From NCBI GenBank assembly GCA_903821715.1, contig CAIJMB010000212.1, forward strand, positions 1 to 9,926: a DNA stretch of 9,926 bases. Reading direction: 5' to 3'. The notes beneath the pieces were generated by a model. It was not told the origin of the DNA. It ran no database searches and saw nothing but the letters and a program-made list of their open reading frames with translations. The position numbers were made by a program, and so were the translations under genes. The number at the start of each line of letters is the position of its first letter. Position 1 is the first letter of the stretch. The DNA is from an uncultured Flavobacteriales bacterium. GTDB taxonomy: Bacteria; Bacteroidota; Bacteroidia; Flavobacteriales; Schleiferiaceae. Below, one piece after another: positions 7,762-9,926 of the stretch.

Positions 7762-8490
7762 CTACTTAATGCCGCGGGCCTTACAAAGTTCTTCGTAGGC
7801 GTCCTGAATTTGCCGAAAAGTTGCCTCGGCCTCTTTGACCACATCTTCGCCCATACCCTGAAGGGCGTCGGGGTGGTACTTTTTAACCAGCTTACGGTAG
7901 GCGGATTTGATGTCGGAATCGCTTGCATTCGATGCCAATCCAAGTACCTCGTAGGGATCCCTGCGCTTCACGCTCGGACGGTGCAGAAGTTCCTGTCGAT
8001 CAAAATCCGATTGATTTAAACCTAAGTACTGTGCAATTCGTGCAATAATCTGTCGCTCTGATGGCTGAAGTTCACCATCTGCATAGGCCAGCGCGAATAA
8101 GAATCCGACAATTTGAATTCGGCCCTGAAGGCTCATATGCCGCCGCACCTCACTGCACACGGTAGTAAGTTCGGGCTGCTCCTGAACTATTTGCTTAAAA
8201 AACCGAAACGCCTCATTTGCCCGATCGACACCAAACCACTGTTTGAATTGTTCGCGGACAAAACTGAGTTCGCGATCGTCAACCCTACCGTCGGCCTTGA
8301 TAACCATTGAGGCCAATACGAGTAATGAAGCATGAAAGTCCCGTTCTGAAGAAGGCACCGCTGCACCTCTTTCGTCTTTGGACCAAAAATCAGACAATGC
8401 GTTACCTACCGCCGCTCCAAGCAGCGCACCTACAGGTCCGCCAAGCGCCCATCCAAGGCCACCGCCAAGCCACGTAGTCCACCGCTTCAT
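7762..8490 (-). CDS. DjlA-like co-chaperone: TerB domain plus C-terminal J domain
   Basis: 242 residues. A Gly/Ala-rich hydrophobic N-terminus (about 8-32) can form one membrane span, as in DjlA. A TerB-like helical domain (about 50-160) follows, with two acidic ADG motifs, ADGRVDDRE (66-74) and ADGELQPSE (137-145). A C-terminal J domain (about 178-240) carries the essential HPD tripeptide (206-208), DPYEVLGL at its start and the helix IKSAYRKLVKKYHPD. The intact HPD implies it can stimulate an Hsp70 (DnaK) ATPase, probably at the inner face of the membrane. E. coli DjlA has the same domain order. It begins 25 bp after the small upstream membrane-protein gene and ends 2 bp before the polyprenyl synthase gene. 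The client and the reason for its link to dnaG are unknown. Confidence 0.9.
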   Translation of the reverse strand: MKRWTTWLGGGLGWALGGPVGALLGAAVGNALSDFWSKDERGAAVPSSERDFHASLLVLASMVIKADGRVDDRELSFVREQFKQWFGVDRANEAFRFFKQIVQEQPELTTVCSEVRRHMSLQGRIQIVGFLFALAYADGELQPSERQIIARIAQYLGLNQSDFDRQELLHRPSVKRRDPYEVLGLASNASDSDIKSAYRKLVKKYHPDALQGMGEDVVKEAEATFRQIQDAYEELCKARGIK

Positions 8491-8515
8491 GCGAAGCGAA
8501 GGTACGTTCCGAGGC

Positions 8516-8677
8516 TTAGGTGCTCAAGTAGTACGCTAAACTTCCGACGATGCCCAAAATGACGACTAACACGACTATTTGCGTCGTGGTAGCAGCTTTA
8601 TCGTGCTCCAGCTCCTCGTTTTGGTGCCGTCTGCGGAGCTCTTCCACATCGCGGCTATCGCTTTGTTGCCTTGCCAT
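8516..8677 (-). CDS. Small membrane protein, 53 aa, single C-terminal span, hypothetical
   Basis: I do not recognise this protein. From the ATG at 8677 it has a very hydrophilic, charged first 30 residues (MARQQSDSRDVEELRRRHQN, then EELEHDKAATTT), likely helical or coiled. One hydrophobic helix follows (about residues 33-50, QIVVLVVILGIVGSLAYYL) with only a few residues after it. This is the layout of a tail-anchored or single-pass inner-membrane protein. The frame stays open upstream to 8788, but that longer version (90 aa) would translate through the nrdA terminator hairpin at 8743-8769, so I reject it. It lies 25 bp before the DjlA-like gene and would be first in that transcript. Coding nature is inferred from the clear hydrophilic/hydrophobic division and its position, not from homology. 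Confidence 0.6.
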   Translation of the reverse strand: MARQQSDSRDVEELRRRHQNEELEHDKAATTTQIVVLVVILGIVGSLAYYLST

Positions 8678-8742
8678 GGATTTCAGAAATTGTAATTCAC
8701 CATTAAGGTACGCAAATTCCTGAATAACAATGTGTAACAAAT

Positions 8743-8769
8743 AAAAAAATGCCCGCTGTCCGGCGGGCA
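8743..8769 (-). terminator. Intrinsic terminator of nrdA
   Basis: Read on the - strand, a perfect 7-bp GC-rich stem (TGCCCGC pairing with GCGGGCA, 8763-8769 and 8750-8756) with a 6-base loop is followed at once by seven T (8749-8743). It begins about 30 bp after the nrdA stop codon and before the small membrane-protein gene. This is a textbook Rho-independent terminator and separates nrdA from the djlA-like/dnaG run. On the + strand the same stem is followed only by CTTTT, so it would work poorly in that direction, and no + strand gene needs it. Confidence 0.9.
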
Positions 8770-8797
8770 CTTTTGGCAATAATTGCAAATCTCTGGG

Positions 8798-9926
8798 CTA
8801 TGAGCCACAGGCCTCGCATGCATCCGGATTATCGAGAGAACATGCCACGGCCTCCTCGGCGCTATAGACCTTAACCTCTGGGGTATCCATGGCAGCCAAT
8901 GCTTCTTGCTGTTGCTTCACTAAGTCTACTTCACTAAACACTTCAGCTTCAGGAGCAGCTTCGGTGCGCTTCTTTACGGTAAACTTGATCGCAGCAGAAG
9001 CAGCCTTCGTGCGGAGGTAGTACATACCCGTTTTAAGTCCCTTCTTCCAGGCATAGAAGTGCATCGACGTGAGTTTGCCCATGTTCGGTGACTCCACAAA
9101 CAGGTTGAGTGACTGCGACTGGTCGATGAACAAACCACGATCTGCAGCCATGTCAATGATGTCACGCATGGACAGCTCCCAAACCGTCTTGTACAGCTCT
9201 TTGATGTTGTCAGGAATTCCGTCAATCTCCTGAATCGACCCATTATTCGCCATGATGGCATTTTTCAGGTCATCGTTCCACAAACCGAGCTTAACCAAAT
9301 CGATGAGAAGGTGCTTGTTCACTACGATGAACTCGCCTGAAAGCACACGACGGGTGTACAGGTTGCTCGTGTAGGGCTCGAAGCACTCGTTGTTTCCGAG
9401 GATCTGCGAAGTCGAAGCCGTGGGCATCGGTGCCACGAGTAGCGAATTACGCACCCCGTGCTTCATTACCTCTTTGCGAAGAGCTTTCCAATCCCAACGT
9501 CCGCTCAGTTCGTCTTCGGTTACGCCCCAAAGATTGAATTGGAACTTGCCTTCGCTAATCGGTGAACCCTGGAAGGTTTCGTAGGCTCCGTCTCTTTTAG
9601 CCAAATCACACGATGCCGTTACCGCAGCAAAGTAGATGGTCTCAAAAATATCCTTGTTCAACTGACGTGCCTCAGGCGAAGTGAACGGCAAGCGAAGCTT
9701 GATGAACGCGTCAGCCAAACCCTGTACACCTAATCCTACGGGACGGTGGCGCATATTTGAGTTGCGTGCTTCAGGAACCGGGTAGTAGTTCTGGTCAATC
9801 ACGTCGTTCAGGTTGTGGGTAACCTTGTACGTAATGTCATAGAGCATTTGGTGGTCAAACGCACCATTGTCCACATACTTGGGGAGCGCAATAGACGCCA
9901 AGTTGCACACCGCAATCTCATCGGGC
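8798..9926 (-). CDS. nrdA: Class I ribonucleoside-diphosphate reductase, large (alpha) subunit, C-terminal part
   Basis: The frame is open to the right edge, so the N-terminus lies outside; about 376 residues are seen. It reduces ribonucleoside diphosphates to deoxyribonucleotides with a radical-bearing beta subunit (NrdB, not in this window). Visible marks: DEIAVCNLASIALP at the edge, whose Cys matches the second redox cysteine of the active-site pair; the substrate-phosphate loop PMPTAST (about 9410-9430); NNECFEPYTSN with LYTRRVLSGEF; and GMYYLRT (9008-9028), whose Tyr pair carries the radical. A flexible tail ends with cysteines in ACSLDNPDACEACGS, which pass electrons from thioredoxin or glutaredoxin. 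The thiyl-radical cysteine and any N-terminal ATP-cone lie outside. The sequence style is that of the eukaryote-like NrdA branch. The internal codon read as Val in AVCN is GTG and is not a start. A strong terminator follows. Confidence 0.96.
   Translation of the reverse strand, partial: PDEIAVCNLASIALPKYVDNGAFDHQMLYDITYKVTHNLNDVIDQNYYPVPEARNSNMRHRPVGLGVQGLADAFIKLRLPFTSPEARQLNKDIFETIYFAAVTASCDLAKRDGAYETFQGSPISEGKFQFNLWGVTEDELSGRWDWKALRKEVMKHGVRNSLLVAPMPTASTSQILGNNECFEPYTSNLYTRRVLSGEFIVVNKHLLIDLVKLGLWNDDLKNAIMANNGSIQEIDGIPDNIKELYKTVWELSMRDIIDMAADRGLFIDQSQSLNLFVESPNMGKLTSMHFYAWKKGLKTGMYYLRTKAASAAIKFTVKKRTEAAPEAEVFSEVDLVKQQQEALAAMDTPEVKVYSAEEAVACSLDNPDACEACGS

Noticed and set aside
8686..8716. 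Possible Bacteroidota-type promoter on the - strand (TTTG at 8713-8716, TACAATTTC at 8686-8694) before the small membrane-protein gene
   Set aside because: Spacing is about right, but the -7 element departs from TAnnTTTG and the start site would fall almost on the ATG. A promoter is expected here, but this match is too weak to call.
8776..8786. Short palindrome GCAAT-A-ATTGC between the nrdA stop and its terminator
   Set aside because: AT-rich 5-bp arms with a one-base centre cannot form a useful hairpin, and it occurs only once, so chance is sufficient.
8678..8788. N-terminal extension of the small membrane protein to 90 residues
   Set aside because: It would require translation through the nrdA terminator hairpin and T-run; the internal ATG at 8677 gives a sensible 53-residue protein after the terminator.

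Overview
The window shows an ordinary, densely packed chromosomal housekeeping region of a Bacteroidota bacterium, probably of the Flavobacteriales or a relative. Three things point there. A DAHP synthase carries a C-terminal AroQ chorismate mutase. The DnaG primase has a zinc-ribbon fold in which most metal ligands are replaced, in the pattern I recall from that phylum. Gene starts lack clear Shine-Dalgarno sequences. The DNA is fairly GC-rich for Flavobacteriales, so the family cannot be fixed from this window. I see no rRNA, tRNA, CRISPR array, insertion sequence, phage gene cluster or attachment site.

Left half (1-4427, + strand): a tightly overlapping gene run, probably one operon entered from beyond the left edge. 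It holds the end of a DAHP synthase/chorismate mutase fusion, recJ, trmB, an alkyltransferase-like (ATL) protein, a YjbR/MmcQ-family protein and a DUF502 membrane protein. Junctions are ATGA or GTGA overlaps, or gaps of 3-4 bp. The run therefore mixes aromatic amino-acid synthesis, DNA repair, tRNA modification and a membrane protein of unknown role.

Right half (4436-8677, - strand): a second run read right to left and convergent with the first. It holds a small single-span membrane protein (53 aa), a TerB/J-domain protein resembling DjlA, a long-chain polyprenyl diphosphate synthase, the replicative primase DnaG and a four-helix membrane protein of the misnamed 'phage holin' (YvlD-like) family. 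Upstream of it, also on the - strand, is the C-terminal part of the class I ribonucleotide reductase large subunit NrdA, cut by the right edge and followed by a strong intrinsic terminator at 8743-8769. That terminator separates nrdA from the primase run.

No new multi-gene system is evident. The points most worth a second look are the degenerate zinc ribbon of DnaG (one of four ligands left), the alkyltransferase-like protein with Ala in place of the acceptor Cys sitting beside recJ, and the small tail-anchored-type protein at the head of the primase run. The longest stretch without a gene is about 120 bp (8678-8797), and it is mostly explained by the terminator.
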